From contig JAXCGZ010000117.1 in NCBI GenBank assembly GCA_037179515.1, forward strand, positions 38,501 through 102,500: a stretch of 64,000 nucleotides of DNA. Direction: 5' to 3'. Each line of letters begins with the position of its first letter. The stretch's first letter is position 1. The position numbers were made by a program, and so were the translations under genes. Source of the DNA: Halocaridina rubra (taxonomy: Eukaryota; Arthropoda; Malacostraca; Decapoda; Atyidae). The notes beneath the pieces were generated by a model that made no database searches, was not told where the DNA came from, and saw only the letters and a program-made list of their open reading frames with translations. Positions 53,417-64,000 of this stretch are shown here, in pieces.

Positions 53417-53612
53417 GTTTTGTTTCGGTTTTACGTCACGAACCCCCTTTTCTAAGGGCTAGGACGGTTGCCTTCTTGCGAATGACTTGTTTTGGCAGAT
53501 GCAATCGTTACCCTGAATGTATGCCCTTACTAACCTCAGTCCGTGACGGAGCGCGAACCCTCCACCTGCCGCCTCAGAGTCGCAGACGCTACCATTTTGC
53601 CACGGAGACTAT
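53417..53612 (-). repeat. tRNA-derived SINE, family A, copy 3
   Basis: Most complete head. The minus strand begins near 53612 with CCGTGGCAAAATGGTAGCGT (A box), then GAGGGTTCGCGCTCC (B box) about 35 bases later. The body (+ strand) has AAGGGCTAGGACGGTTGCCT and TTTTACGTCACGAACCCCCT. A functional tRNA is unlikely without matching acceptor arms. Confidence 0.78.
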
Positions 53613-54025
<413 letters not shown>

Positions 54026-54031
54026 TTCTAG

Positions 54032-54854
54032 AGTCAACTAGAATCTAGAATTTCTAAACAAGAAGATAAAAACAAACAGCTAAATGACAACCTAAAGGAA
54101 TTAGATGTTAGTTCACTGCTATCTTCTGAGAGAGACGAGATTGCTGCTTGGAATGTTCAGATTAAGGAAAACATTGAACAGTTCAGAAAAGAGTTCCAGG
54201 AGCTGAATATGGAAAATGATGCCATGAAAACGTCCTTTGCTGATGCACTAAAGGGGAATGTGGCAGTAAAAGAGGCTGTAAAGGTGGTGGCACTGGAAAA
54301 CATACAAACAGTTGACTATAAAGAGACAGTAATCGAAAAAAATGAAAGACGTTGTGATGGAAAGGGCAAACCCACTCATCAGACAGGCACTTGATAAGGA
54401 GAAGACAGTGGTAATCTCAGGCATAAGTGAATCCCAGGAGCCAACATGGCAGGGGAGACTTGAAGAAAATAAAACTAACGTTGTAGACCTGATAAGAAAG
54501 CTTGGAGTAGTATGTGGTCCTGAGGATATTGTAAACATACACCAACTAGGTAAATATTCGAGGGAAGGAAAGCCGAGACCAACAAAGGTAACCTTTGAGA
54601 GAGGGGAGACATGTAGGGAAATATTGTTGAGAAAAAAAAGTCTAAAAGACCTTCAAGAATGCAAAGAAGTGTTCATTAGACGATACAGAACACAGGAAGA
54701 GATGGGAAAGATCAAAAACTTGTTGCAAGAGGCAAGAAGGTTAAATGATGAAAGAAATGAAGAAGAGAAGAAAAATTTTCGTTACGGAATACTTCCAGAC
54801 AAAGGGGAGATAAAGAAGATAATGACAGAAGATCAGGGGATGGGGCCTCATTAA
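54032..54854 (+). pseudogene. CR1-like copy A ORF1: coiled-coil nucleic-acid-binding protein, one frameshift
   Basis: The frame is open from 54032 (SQLESRISKQEDKNKQLNDN), with charged heptad-like sequence to about 54330, a likely coiled coil for multimerisation. At a run of seven A (54336-54342) the frame changes by one; the second part starts at the ATG at 54342 and runs to a TAA at 54852-54854. It contains KTVVISGISESQ, VVDLIRKLGVV, VNIHQLGKYSREGKPRPTKV and a basic C-terminus, resembling the RNA-recognition-type domain of non-LTR ORF1 proteins. The role expected for such proteins is binding element RNA in a particle with ORF2p. The A-run indel may be a mutation or an assembly error. The last 94 bases overlap the ORF2 reading frame. 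Confidence 0.75.
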
Positions 54855-57679
54855 GATTGTTATACACAAATGCTGATGGATTAGCTGGTAAGGCAGTAGA
54901 ATTAAAAGATAGGATTCACAACAGTAAGGCAGATATAGTAGCAATTACAGAGACTAAGTTGAGTGAGGACATAAACAGTGTCACAGTTTTTCCTAAGGGC
55001 TTCAGAATACTAAGGGTCGAAAGATCTGAGAGGACTGGTGGAGGGATAGCACTGCTCATAAGTGAGAGGATTCAAGTTGAAGAAATAAACTTGGCTATAG
55101 AAAGTGAGTTCAGGGAATTTCTTGTTGCTCGCATAAATACTGGGTCAGAGAGCATTATAATAACTGTTGTATACAACCCACCAAGGAACCAAAATAGGCT
55201 TGAAATTTATGAGGAAAGTCATATAGGTACGATTGAAGTCATAAACTCAGTTGTTAACATGGCGCGGGAGAAAAAATGTAGGATTTTGATTATGGGAGAC
55301 TTTAATCATAAAGAGATAGATTGGATAAATCTTGACCCACACAGTGGTGAGGACTCCTTTGGGGCAAGATTCCTAGATTGCGTACAAGGGAATTTCCTAC
55401 ACCAACATGTAATGGAACCAACAAGAGCCAGGGGTGGGGATGAGCCATCACTACTTGATCTGGTGTTCACAGATAATGTGTTGGATATTGAAAATATTGA
55501 GTATGAACCACCAATTGGAAAGAGTGACCACTGTGTGTTGTTGATGGAGTATATCATTGAAGACATTCTTCCTGAGAGTAGAGGCACTGAGGACATGAGG
55601 AGGAACTATCAGAAAGGAGATTACATCAAAATGAATGAGCTTTTTGCAGTTATTGACTGGAGAACCTTATTTTACAACAAATCTGTACAAGAAATGTATG
55701 ACATCTTTTGTGAGAAATATGGGAAGATAGTAGATTGCTGCATACCTGTCACCAAAGTAGGTGTAATTCATGCCAGAGAGAAATGGTTCGATAATGGGTG
55801 TAAAAGAGCTAAGGAGTGGAGAGACAAATGCTGGAAAAGGTATAGGAGGAGAAAAAACATAAATGCCTGGCAAACCTACAAAAGAGCAAGAAATGACTAC
55901 CTAAGTAAAAGGAGAGAGGCAGAGAAAGATTATGAGAGGGACATCACCAGGAAGGCTAAAGAAAATCCCAAGCTTTTCCACAGCTTTATCAGAGGAAAAC
56001 TGAAGGTAAAAGAACAGGTTTTAAGGCTAAAGAGAGCAGATGGAAGCATCACTGAGACGGACGAAGAGATCTGCAAAGAATTGAACAAGGAGTTTCAGTC
56101 AGTATTTACAGTAGAAAATACCCCACCCCCTCAGATTGCAGTGATAGAAGCTCAAGGGCCGGTATTAGAGAACATCAACCTTACAGCCACAGAGGTATGC
56201 AAAGCGCTGATGGATTTAGATGTTCATAAAGCTACAGGTCCTGATGACATATCCCCTCATGTGCTTAAAAAATGCGCAAACACAATATCAGTGGCACTAA
56301 GTATCATATTTAAGGAGTCATTGGAGTCGGGGGAGATTCCAAGATGCTGGAAACAAGCAAAGGTGATACCTATCTTCAAAAAGGGAAGGAGGGATACGGC
56401 TCTGAACTATAGACCAGTTTCCTTGACCAGCATAGTTTGCAAACTTATGGAGAAACTACTAAGGAAACATATCTCTCTTCACTTGGAATCCTTCAACTTT
56501 TTGTCAGTGAGGCAACATGGCTTCAGAGAAGGAAGATCAACAGTAACAAACTTATTAGAATTTTATGATGAGGTAAGCCAAATCTTACAGGAAAGAGAGG
56601 GCTGGGCAGATTGCATATTCCTAGACTTCCAGAAAGCGTTTGACACTGTTCCACATGGGAGACTTATTAAGAAGCTGCAATCAATGGCTAGAATAGGTGG
56701 AAATGTCTTGGAATGGATAAAAACTTACTTAGAAGGAAGGGAACAGAGGGTTAGAGTAAGACACTCAGTGTCTGAATGGAGAAGAGTTAGTAGTGGAGTC
56801 CCACAGGGTTCAGTTTTAGGGCCACTTTTGTTCCTTGTATATGTAAATGACCTACCAGAGTCTGTAAATTCATTCATGAATATGTTTGCAGATGATGCAA
56901 AGATTGTGAAGAAAGTAAAAAACGAGAACAATGGTAGAGAACTTCAGGAGGATCTAAATAATCTGCATGAGTGGTCAGAAAAGTGGCTAATGAAATTCAA
57001 TACCTCAAAATGTAAGGTAATGAGAATGGGTACAAGTTCAAGAAGGCCCAAGCTTGACTACTCGGTGGCTGGAGTACAACTTCAAGAGACAGAAAATGAG
57101 AGAGATCTAGGAGTAAACATACTGGCAGATTTGTCTCCAGAAATACATATAAATGGCGTAGTAAGGGCAGCATATGCATTCTTATCAAATGTAAGGGTAG
57201 CCTTCAGGCACATGGACAAGGAAATGTTCAGAAATATTTATGTAACCTATGTGAGGCCAAAACTCGAATATGCAGCCCCCTTTTGGAATCCACACTTGAA
57301 AAAGCACATAGCTAAGCTTGAAAAAGTCCAAAGACATGCCACGAAACTGGTGCCAGAAATACGCAATCTCAGTTATGATGAGAGGCTGAGGGAATTAGAC
57401 TTGCCATCACTCGAAGCTAGAAGAGTAAGGGGGGATATGGTGACAGTCTTTAAATTCCTTCATGGTTATGATAGAGTGGATAGGGATCGATATTTCGATA
57501 TGGCTGGCTCTAGAACTAGAGGTCATAGTTTGAAGCTTCGGAAGAAAACTTGTTTGCAGGATGTAAGGAAATACTTTTTCAGTGTAAGAGTAGTTGATAA
57601 TTGGAATTCGCTAAGCGAGGAGGTAGTTAATGCTACCTCAATCCATAGTTTTAAGGACAGGTATGATAAGTATCACTAA
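54761..57679 (+). CDS. CR1-like copy A ORF2: endonuclease and reverse transcriptase, intact frame
   Basis: Open from just after a TGA (54758-54760) to a TAA at 57677-57679, about 972 codons. There is no ATG until within the endonuclease domain, so 54857 (TTG) is only a conventional start. Endonuclease: YTNADGLAGKAVELKDRI, AITETKLSED (catalytic Glu), ITVVYNPPRN, ILIMGDFNHKEIDW (Asp, Asn), SLLDLVFTDN and GKSDHCVLL (the Ser-Asp-His end). Linker with KEWRDKCWKRYRRRKNINAW. RT: LNYRPVSLTSIVCKLMEKLL, QHGFREGRSTVTNLLEF, CIFLDFQKAFDTVP (Asp), SGVPQGSVLGPLLF and FADDAKIVKK (Asp-Asp). C-terminal region with RPKLEYAAPFW and RTRGHSLKLRKKT. All visible catalytic residues are kept. It is expected to nick DNA and copy element RNA at the nick. 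Whether this copy is active is unknown. Confidence 0.93.
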   Translation, partial: RREEKFSLRNTSRQRGDKEDNDRRSGDGASLRLLYTNADGLAGKAVELKDRIHNSKADIVAITETKLSEDINSVTVFPKGFRILRVERSERTGGGIALLISERIQVEEINLAIESEFREFLVARINTGSESIIITVVYNPPRNQNRLEIYEESHIGTIEVINSVVNMAREKKCRILIMGDFNHKEIDWINLDPHSGEDSFGARFLDCVQGNFLHQHVMEPTRARGGDEPSLLDLVFTDNVLDIENIEYEPPIGKSDHCVLLMEYIIEDILPESRGTEDMRRNYQKGDYIKMNELFAVIDWRTLFYNKSVQEMYDIFCEKYGKIVDCCIPVTKVGVIHAREKWFDNGCKRAKEWRDKCWKRYRRRKNINAWQTYKRARNDYLSKRREAEKDYERDITRKAKENPKLFHSFIRGKLKVKEQVLRLKRADGSITETDEEICKELNKEFQSVFTVENTPPPQIAVIEAQGPVLENINLTATEVCKALMDLDVHKATGPDDISPHVLKKCANTISVALSIIFKESLESGEIPRCWKQAKVIPIFKKGRRDTALNYRPVSLTSIVCKLMEKLLRKHISLHLESFNFLSVRQHGFREGRSTVTNLLEFYDEVSQILQEREGWADCIFLDFQKAFDTVPHGRLIKKLQSMARIGGNVLEWIKTYLEGREQRVRVRHSVSEWRRVSSGVPQGSVLGPLLFLVYVNDLPESVNSFMNMFADDAKIVKKVKNENNGRELQEDLNNLHEWSEKWLMKFNTSKCKVMRMGTSSRRPKLDYSVAGVQLQETENERDLGVNILADLSPEIHINGVVRAAYAFLSNVRVAFRHMDKEMFRNIYVTYVRPKLEYAAPFWNPHLKKHIAKLEKVQRHATKLVPEIRNLSYDERLRELDLPSLEARRVRGDMVTVFKFLHGYDRVDRDRYFDMAGSRTRGHSLKLRKKTCLQDVRKYFFSVRVVDNWNSLSEEVVNATSIHSFKDRYDKYH
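54773..54779 (+). promoter_or_regulatory. Candidate -1 ribosomal frameshift heptamer (A_AAT_TTT)
   Basis: In the ORF1 frame the codons read AAA AAT TTT, so the seven bases A_AAT_TTT fit X_XXY_YYZ. The site lies 12 bases after the TGA that opens the ORF2 frame and 73 bases before the ORF1 stop, and a -1 shift leads straight into ORF2 (TCG TTA CGG ...). Only a weak stem is seen downstream (CTTCC at 54792-54796 with GGGAG at 54805-54809). Confidence 0.45.
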
Positions 57680-57771
57680 GTCTAAAAATGGAACCGATCA
57701 GGAGACGGGAAGATACGAGCTTTGGGCTCTTTCCCGTAAACACAATTAGGTAATCACAATTAGGTAATCAC
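57680..57771 (+). other. CR1-like 3' UTR with two 14-bp terminal units
   Basis: About 90 bases with AGACGGGAAGATACGAGCTT and GGGCTCTTTCCCGTAA, which can pair partly (GGGAAGA / TTTCCCG), then ACAATTAGGTAATC twice. The sequence is shared by copies B to I. Confidence 0.85.
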
Positions 57772-58336
57772 ACACACACTTCAGGCACATGGACAAGGAA
57801 ATGTTCAGAAATATTTATGTAACCTATGTGAGGCCAAAACTCGAATATGCAGCCCCCTTTTGGAATCCGCACTTGAAAAAGCACATAGCTAAGCTTGAAA
57901 AAGTTCAAAGACATGCCACGAAACTGGTGCCAGAAATACGCAATCTCAGTTATGATGAGAGGCTGAGGGAATTAGACTTACCATCACTCGAAGCTAGAAG
58001 AGTGAGGGGGGATATGGTGACAGTCTTTAAATTCCTTCATGGTTATGATAGAGTGGATAGGGATCGATATTTTGATATGGCTGGCTCTAGAACTAGAGGT
58101 CATAGTTTGAAGCTTCGTAAGAAAACTTCTTCGCAGGATGTAAGGAAATACTTTTTCAGTGTAAGAGTACTTGATAATTGGAATTGGCTAAGCGAGGAGG
58201 TAGTTAATGCTATCTCAATCCATAGTTTTAAGGACAGGTATGATAAGTATCACTAAGTATAAAATGGAACTGATGAGGAGACGGGAAGATACGAGCTTTG
58301 GGCTCTTTCCCGTAAACACAATTAGGTAATCACACA
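57772..58336 (+). mobile_element. CR1-like element copy B, inserted in copy A's (CA)n tail
   Basis: After the last unit of copy A come only about four CA pairs before copy B starts at TTCAGGCACATGGACAAGG. It ends with one ACAATTAGGTAATC unit and CACACA. Confidence 0.93.
57780..58256 (+). pseudogene. CR1-like copy B: ORF2 C-terminal fragment
   Basis: 158 in-frame codons, FRHMDKEMFRNIYVTYVRPK to [12 protein letters not shown] and TAA. No RT catalytic residues remain. Nearly identical to the same region in copies A and C. Confidence 0.93.
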
Positions 58337-60284
58337 TGTGGGGTTTTAGGATGCTAGAGTGTTGTTAAGATTCTCTTTTACTAAGGGGACTCAAAGTACC
58401 GAGCTCTGTTAAGAGCTCACAAACAGACAGGACAGATATTTGTACTTGAACACCCCATCTCTATTACCATTAGTCGGTTAAATGAAACTCAGAATTCAAC
58501 TTTCTTTTAATTTTGGAAATGCAATGACATTAAAAGAATTGAATTAAATTTCTCAAATTAAATTTTATGAAATGCTGCCTCGAATCCTGGAGGTGGTGAG
58601 TATGATATCGTTTCCCGGCACCACGGACGTATGCCAAGACTTTGGCCTCAACTCGATGATTACCTCTGTCACACAGGCAGAGTAGAATACAGGACAGTGC
58701 AATTTCAGAAACAGAAATGACACACTGTTTATAATGGGAAACTGAAAGCATGAGCACACATATAATGAGTTTCCAATGTCATTCTACTGGATGAATATAT
58801 ATTGGTTATTCACAGCTAACCAGAAATATTTATGCTACCATAATAGCATACAAAACCATTAAATCTGTACTGGTTTTAAGAAAACAATATATTCACAATA
58901 ATTGAAGAATAAGCAAGACAAATACAGTACTGTATGTATTCCTTAAATTGTGGGCAACCACAAAAAGTTGCAATGCTTATTACTGATTAACAATTAATAT
59001 GGTAACACTCTATTTAGGATAAAGGAAGAATCTACGAGATAAATACAGTATTCATTCACTTTTAGTTATCAAGAACTTTGCAATGAAAAAAAAGGGTGCA
59101 AAACCACCTTTTGAGGTATTTGCAACTTATAACTCAAAACACTTTATCCCCAACATATGAAGAATTAGCAAGATAAATACGGTATGCATTCATTAAATTG
59201 TGGTTAACAAGAAATATTTGCAAAGCCAACTGGGAAAAATTACCTTTTGAATATTTGCATTTTGTTTAGCAAATAGCTTTATTGACGAGTTTTTGACGTA
59301 AAACACTTTATTTACGATGATAGAAAGGGGTGAAATGAAATTAGAATTTATTAGGAAAAGAGAGACTTTTACGGGCTCATAACCAGTCTTCAGAGGATGA
59401 GATTTTCGTTTATCACATTCAGTGAAAAGAAACTTCTCAGCAATGTATATCAGCTGTAATTTACAGGTTAAGGAATTAACTTTGGCATGTGAGATTCCAG
59501 TTTGGTAATCTACAAAATTTCGTGTGACTTGGAAGGAAATCAGAGAATAAAAATCCATAAGATTTATCCAGTAACGAATGTAACTAATTCTCGAAAATAA
59601 ACCCATTTGCTTGACCCACGAGCTTTACCATACACTATCCCTCACCTTGTTGTGCTAGATGAATTCCTGTGAAGATGCCACGTAATTAAGATTTGAAATA
59701 AACTTAGACTGCCCAGGCGAGATGTTGCCTCCGGGCAGTCTCGGCGCCAAAAGAGAGCGTCTCCTTGTTCCTCCTGGTGAGTTCATCTGTAGGATACATT
59801 TCTAGAGCAGTAATTGGCTCTGATATCATTTTAAGGACTATTTTAGTGGTGGTCCCTGGCAGGCAATTATAGCAGAGATGCAAGGGAGAGACAGTATTTT
59901 TAGGTGCAACAAGTGGAAGCAAATAAAATAAAACGAGAATAATAATGAAAAGTTAGGTTACTGGTTCTTTTTTCTCTCTCCTAATTTTCTTGGCTCGTAG
60001 CAGACAGAAAAATAGGAGCAGCCTTTATATCGGGGCTATACTTCTACACGTACAAGAAGAGTAAATAAGGTATATTTAGAATTAGCTATAAGCTAAAATA
60101 CAAATTGCAAATAATCATAATCTGCTAAAGTCAAGAAGTGGGAATTAATTTTTTTTAGTTAGAAAATAACAGTTATGTTAAAGGGAATTATTTTTTTTAG
60201 TTAGAAAATAACAGTTATGTTACTAATTTATTTGATAAGGCATCTAACAGCCTCTGTTGACTTAGAGCGAAACACTCTGTCACA
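58337..60284. other. 1.95-kb insert between CR1-like copies B and C (possible solo LTR)
   Basis: Begins TGTGGGGTTTTAGGATGCTA and ends ...CACTCTGTCACA, i.e. TG...CA with an inverted TGTG/CACA at the tips. It is flanked by ACACA on both sides (58332-58336 and 60285-60289), but inside a CA tract this proves little. No coding likeness: frames at 59193-59606 and 59704-59922 resemble nothing I know. A hairpin GACTGCCC / GGGCAGTC sits at 59707-59741. A 44-bp direct repeat (TTTTTTTAGTTAGAAAATAA...) occurs at about 60146-60230. Solo LTR is one reading; host DNA or another element is possible. Confidence 0.4.
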
Positions 60285-62658
60285 ACACACAAACATACAC
60301 CAACTAGGTAAATATTCGAGGGAAGGAAAGCCGAGACCAACAAAAGTAACCTTTGAGAGAGGGGAAACATGTAGGGAAATATTGTTGAGAAAAAAAAGTC
60401 TAAAAGACCTTCAAGAATTCAAAGAAGTGTTCATTAGACAATACAGAACACAGGAAGAGATGGGAAAGATCAAAAACTTGTTCGCAAGAGGCCAGAGTTC
60501 TTCCAGACAAAGGGGAGATAAAGAAGATAATGACAGAAGATCAGGGGATGGGGCCTCATTAAGATTGTTATACACAAATGCTGATGGATTAGCTGGTAAG
60601 GCAGTAGAATTAAAAGATAGGATTCACAACAGTAAGGCAGATATAGTAGCAATTACAGAGACTAAGTTGAGTGAGGACATAAACAGTGTCACAGTTTTTC
60701 CTAAGGGTTTCAGAATACTAAGGGTTGAAAGATCTGAGAGGACTGGTGGAGGGATAGCACTGCTCATAAGTGAAAGGATTCAAGTTGAAGAAATAAACTT
60801 GGCTATAGAAAGTGAGTTCAAGGAATTTCTTGTTGCTCGCATAAATACTGGGTCAGAGAGCATTATAATAACTGTTGTATACAACCCACCAAGGAACCAA
60901 AATAGGCTTGAAGTTTATGAGGAAAGTCATATAGGTACTATTGAAGTCATAAACTCAGTTGTTAACATGGCACGGAAAAAAAAATTTAGGATTTTGATTA
61001 TGGGAGACTTTAATCATAAAGAGATAGATTGGATAAATCTTGACCCACACAGTGGTGAGGACTCATTCGGGGCAAGATTCCTAGATTGCGTACAAGGGAA
61101 TTTCCTACACCAACAGGTAATGGAACCAACAAGGGCCAGGGGTGGGGATGAGCCATCACTATTTGATCTAGTGTTCACAGATAATGTGTTGGATATTGAA
61201 AAAATTGAGTATGAACCACCAATTGGAAAGAGTGACCACTGTGTGTTGTTGATGGAGTATATCATTGAAGATATTCTTCCTGAGAGTAGAGGCACTGAGG
61301 ACATGAGGAGGAACTATCCGAAAGGAGATTACATCAAAATGAATGAGCTTTTTGCAGTTATTGACTGGAGAACCTTATTTTACAACAAATCTGTACAAGA
61401 AATGTATGACATCTTTTGTGAGAAATATGGGAAGATAGTAGATTGCTGCATACCTGTCATCAAAGTAGGTGTAATTCATGCCAGAGAGAAATGGTTCGAT
61501 AATGGGTGTAAAAGAGCTAAGGAGTGGAGAGACAAATGCTGGAAAAGGTATAGGAGGAGAAAAAACATAAATGCCTGGCAAACCTACAAAAGAGCACGAA
61601 ATGACTACCTAAGTAAAAGGAGAGAGGCAGAGAGAGACTATGAGAGGGACATCACCAGGAAGGCGAAAGAAAATCCCAAGCTTTTCCACAGCTTTATCAG
61701 AGGAAAACTGAAGGTAAAAGAACAGGTTTTAAGGCTAAAGAGAGCGGATGGAAGCATCACTGAGACGGATGAAGAGATCTGCCAAGAATTGAACAAGGAG
61801 TTTCAGTCAGTATTTACAGTAGAAAATACCCCACCCCCTCAGATTGCAGTGATAGAAGCTCAAGGGCCGGTATTAGAGAACATCAACCTTACAGCCACAG
61901 AGGTATGCAAAGCGCTGATGGATTTAGATGTTCATAAAGCTACAGGTCCCGATGACATATCCCCTCATGTGCTTAAAAAATGCGCAAACACAATATCAGT
62001 GGCACTAAGTATCATATTTAAGGAGTCACTGGAGTCGGGGGAGATTCCAAGATGCTGGAAACAAGCAAATGTGATACCTATCTTTAAAAAGGGAAGGAGG
62101 GATACGGCTCTGAACTATAGACCAGTTTCCTTGACCAGCATAGTTTGCAAAGTTATGGAGAAACTACTAAGGAAACATATCTCTCTTCACTTGGAATCCT
62201 TCAACTTTTTGTCAGTGAGGCAACATGGCTTCAGAGAAGGTAGATCAACAGTAACAAACTTATTAGAATTTTATGATGAGGTAAGCCAAATCTTACAGGA
62301 AAGAGAGGGCTGGGCAGATTGCATATTCCTAGACTTCCAGAAAGCGTTTGACACTGTTCCACATGGGAGACTTATTAGGAAGCTGCAATCAATGGCTAGA
62401 ATAGGTGGAAATGTTTTGGAATGGATAAAAACTTACTTAGAAGGAAGGGAACAGAGGGTTAGAGTAAGACACTCAGTGTCTGAATGGAGAAGAGTTAGTA
62501 GTGGAGTTCCACAGGGTTCAGTTTTAGGGCCACTTTTGTTCCTTGTATATGTAAATGACCTACCAGAGTCTGTAAATTCATTCATGAATATGTTTGCAGA
62601 TGATGCAAAGATTGTGAAGAAAGTAAAAAACGAGAACAATGGTAGAGAACTTCATTAG
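60217..62658 (+). pseudogene. CR1-like copy C: fused ORF1-ORF2 frame with premature stop
   Basis: An 813-codon open frame. Its first about 25 codons (MLLIYLIRHLTASVDLERNT...) come from the insert, not from the element. Then ORF1 C-terminal sequence (NIHQLGKYSREGKPRPTKV) continues without a stop into ORF2 (SSSRQRGDKEDNDRRSGDGA, LLYTNADGLAG). The join comes from an extra C near 60484 and a deletion of about 45 bases relative to copy A, which removes the slippery-site region. Endonuclease and RT motifs through FADDAKIVKK are intact. A TAG at 62656-62658 replaces a Glu codon (copy A ELQEDL, here ELH then stop). Confidence 0.9.
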
Positions 62659-63472
62659 GATCTAAATAATCTGCATGAGTGGTCAAAAAAGTGGCTAATG
62701 AAATTTAATACTTCAAAATGTAAGGTAATGAGAATGGGTACAAGTTCAAGAAGGCCCAAGCTTGACTACTCGGTGGCTGGAGTACAACTTCAAGAGACAG
62801 AAAATGAGAGAGATCTAGGAGTAAACATACTGGCAGATTTGTCTCCAGAAATACATATAAATGGCATAGTAAGGGCAGCATATGCATTCTTATCAAATGT
62901 AAGGGTAGCCTTCAGGCACATGGACAAGGAAATGTTCAGAAATATTTATGTAACCTATGTGAGGCCAAAACTCGAATATGCAGCCCCCTTTTGGAATCCA
63001 CACTTGAAAAAGCACATAGCTAAGCTTGAAAAAGTTCAAAGACATGCCACAAAACTGGTGCCAGAAATACGCAATCTCAGTTATGATGAGAGGCTGAGGG
63101 AATTAGACTTGCCATCACTCGAAGCTAGAAGAGTGAGGAGGGATATGGTGACAGTCTTTAAATTCCTTCATGGTTATGATAGAGTAGATAGGGATCGATA
63201 TTTTGATATGGCTGGCTCTAGAACTAGAGGTCATAGTTTGAAGCTTCGTAAGAAAACTTCTTCGCAGGATGTAAGGAAATACTTTTTTAGTGTAAGAGTA
63301 GTTGATAATTGGAATTGGCTAAGCGAGGAGGTAGTTAATGCTATCTCAATCCATAGTTTTAAGGACAGGTATGATAAGTATGACTAAGTCTAAAATGGAA
63401 GCGATGAGGAGACGGGAAGATACGAGCTTTGGGCTCTTTCCCGTAAACACAATTAGGTAATCATAATTAGGT
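60291..63472 (+). mobile_element. CR1-like element copy C
   Basis: Homology with copy A starts at AAACATACACCAACTAGG (60291) in mid-ORF1 and ends with two terminal units (ACAATTAGGTAATC, ATAATTAGGTAATC) and a long (CA)n tail. Like B, it starts at a CA-rich junction. Confidence 0.93.
62659..63387 (+). pseudogene. CR1-like copy C: rest of ORF2 after the nonsense codon
   Basis: The same frame continues, with KWLMKFNTSKCKVMRM, the RPKLEYAAPFW block and the [12 protein letters not shown] end before TAA. Apart from the stop, this copy keeps the full ORF2 frame. Confidence 0.92.

Positions 63473-64000
<528 letters not shown>

Noticed and set aside
53540..53612. tRNA gene on the minus strand
   Set aside because: A and B boxes are present, but there is no paired acceptor stem, and the sequence continues into a dispersed SINE body.
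59193..59606. 137-codon minus-strand open frame
   Set aside because: No domain recognised; lies in the unassigned insert and has low-complexity AT-rich codon use.

Overview
The window is an arthropod-type nuclear sequence, most likely from a decapod crustacean. Three things point there: AT-rich introns with GT..AG junctions, very long (TA)n, (CT)n and (CA)n microsatellites, and a dense mix of Tigger/pogo DNA transposons, RTE-like and CR1-like non-LTR retrotransposons, Ty3/gypsy debris and tRNA-derived SINEs. The species cannot be fixed from sequence alone. There is no prokaryotic gene organisation.

The only host gene I can support is the 3' part of a TMEM43 (LUMA) orthologue on the + strand. 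It has four exons (1497-1616, 3694-3934, 6485-6704, 13413-13657) with matching intron phases, and it ends at a TGA at 13655-13657. Its N-terminal exons lie upstream of the window. Its last intron (6.7 kb) holds an antisense, broken RTE-like retrotransposon (about 9085-12540) and two same-orientation copies of a roughly 195-bp repeat.

Region by region. 1-1074: 3' part of a broken Tigger transposon ending at a (TA)n tract. 1.5-13.7 kb: TMEM43. 14-16 kb: (TA)n tracts around a 765-bp MITE with Tigger/mariner-like ends. 16.8-17.8 kb: decayed CCHC-type ORF1 of a non-LTR element. 18-25 kb: mostly unassigned AT-rich DNA with a 38-bp minisatellite. 25.2-28.2 kb: decayed antisense CR1-like copy. 28.8-29.8 kb: a 480-bp tandem segmental duplication. 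30.4-33.6 kb: nearly full-length but broken Tigger element bounded by (TA)n. 35-39.4 kb: two gypsy remnants around an RTE-like 3' fragment. 40.5-41.8 kb: two foldback elements and an inverted-repeat MITE. 42-45 kb: microsatellites and SINEs. 45-51.5 kb and 54-63.5 kb: a cluster of CR1-like copies, several joined head to tail through (CA)n tracts.

The best-preserved mobile gene is the CR1-like element at about 54.0-57.8 kb, with a coiled-coil ORF1 and a 940-codon endonuclease/reverse transcriptase ORF2. ORF2 has no usable ATG and overlaps ORF1 in the -1 frame. A canonical A_AAT_TTT slippery heptamer lies just inside the overlap, which suggests -1 ribosomal frameshifting as the expression mode. 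Together with the repeated joining of family members through their own (CA)n tails, this is the observation I would follow first.
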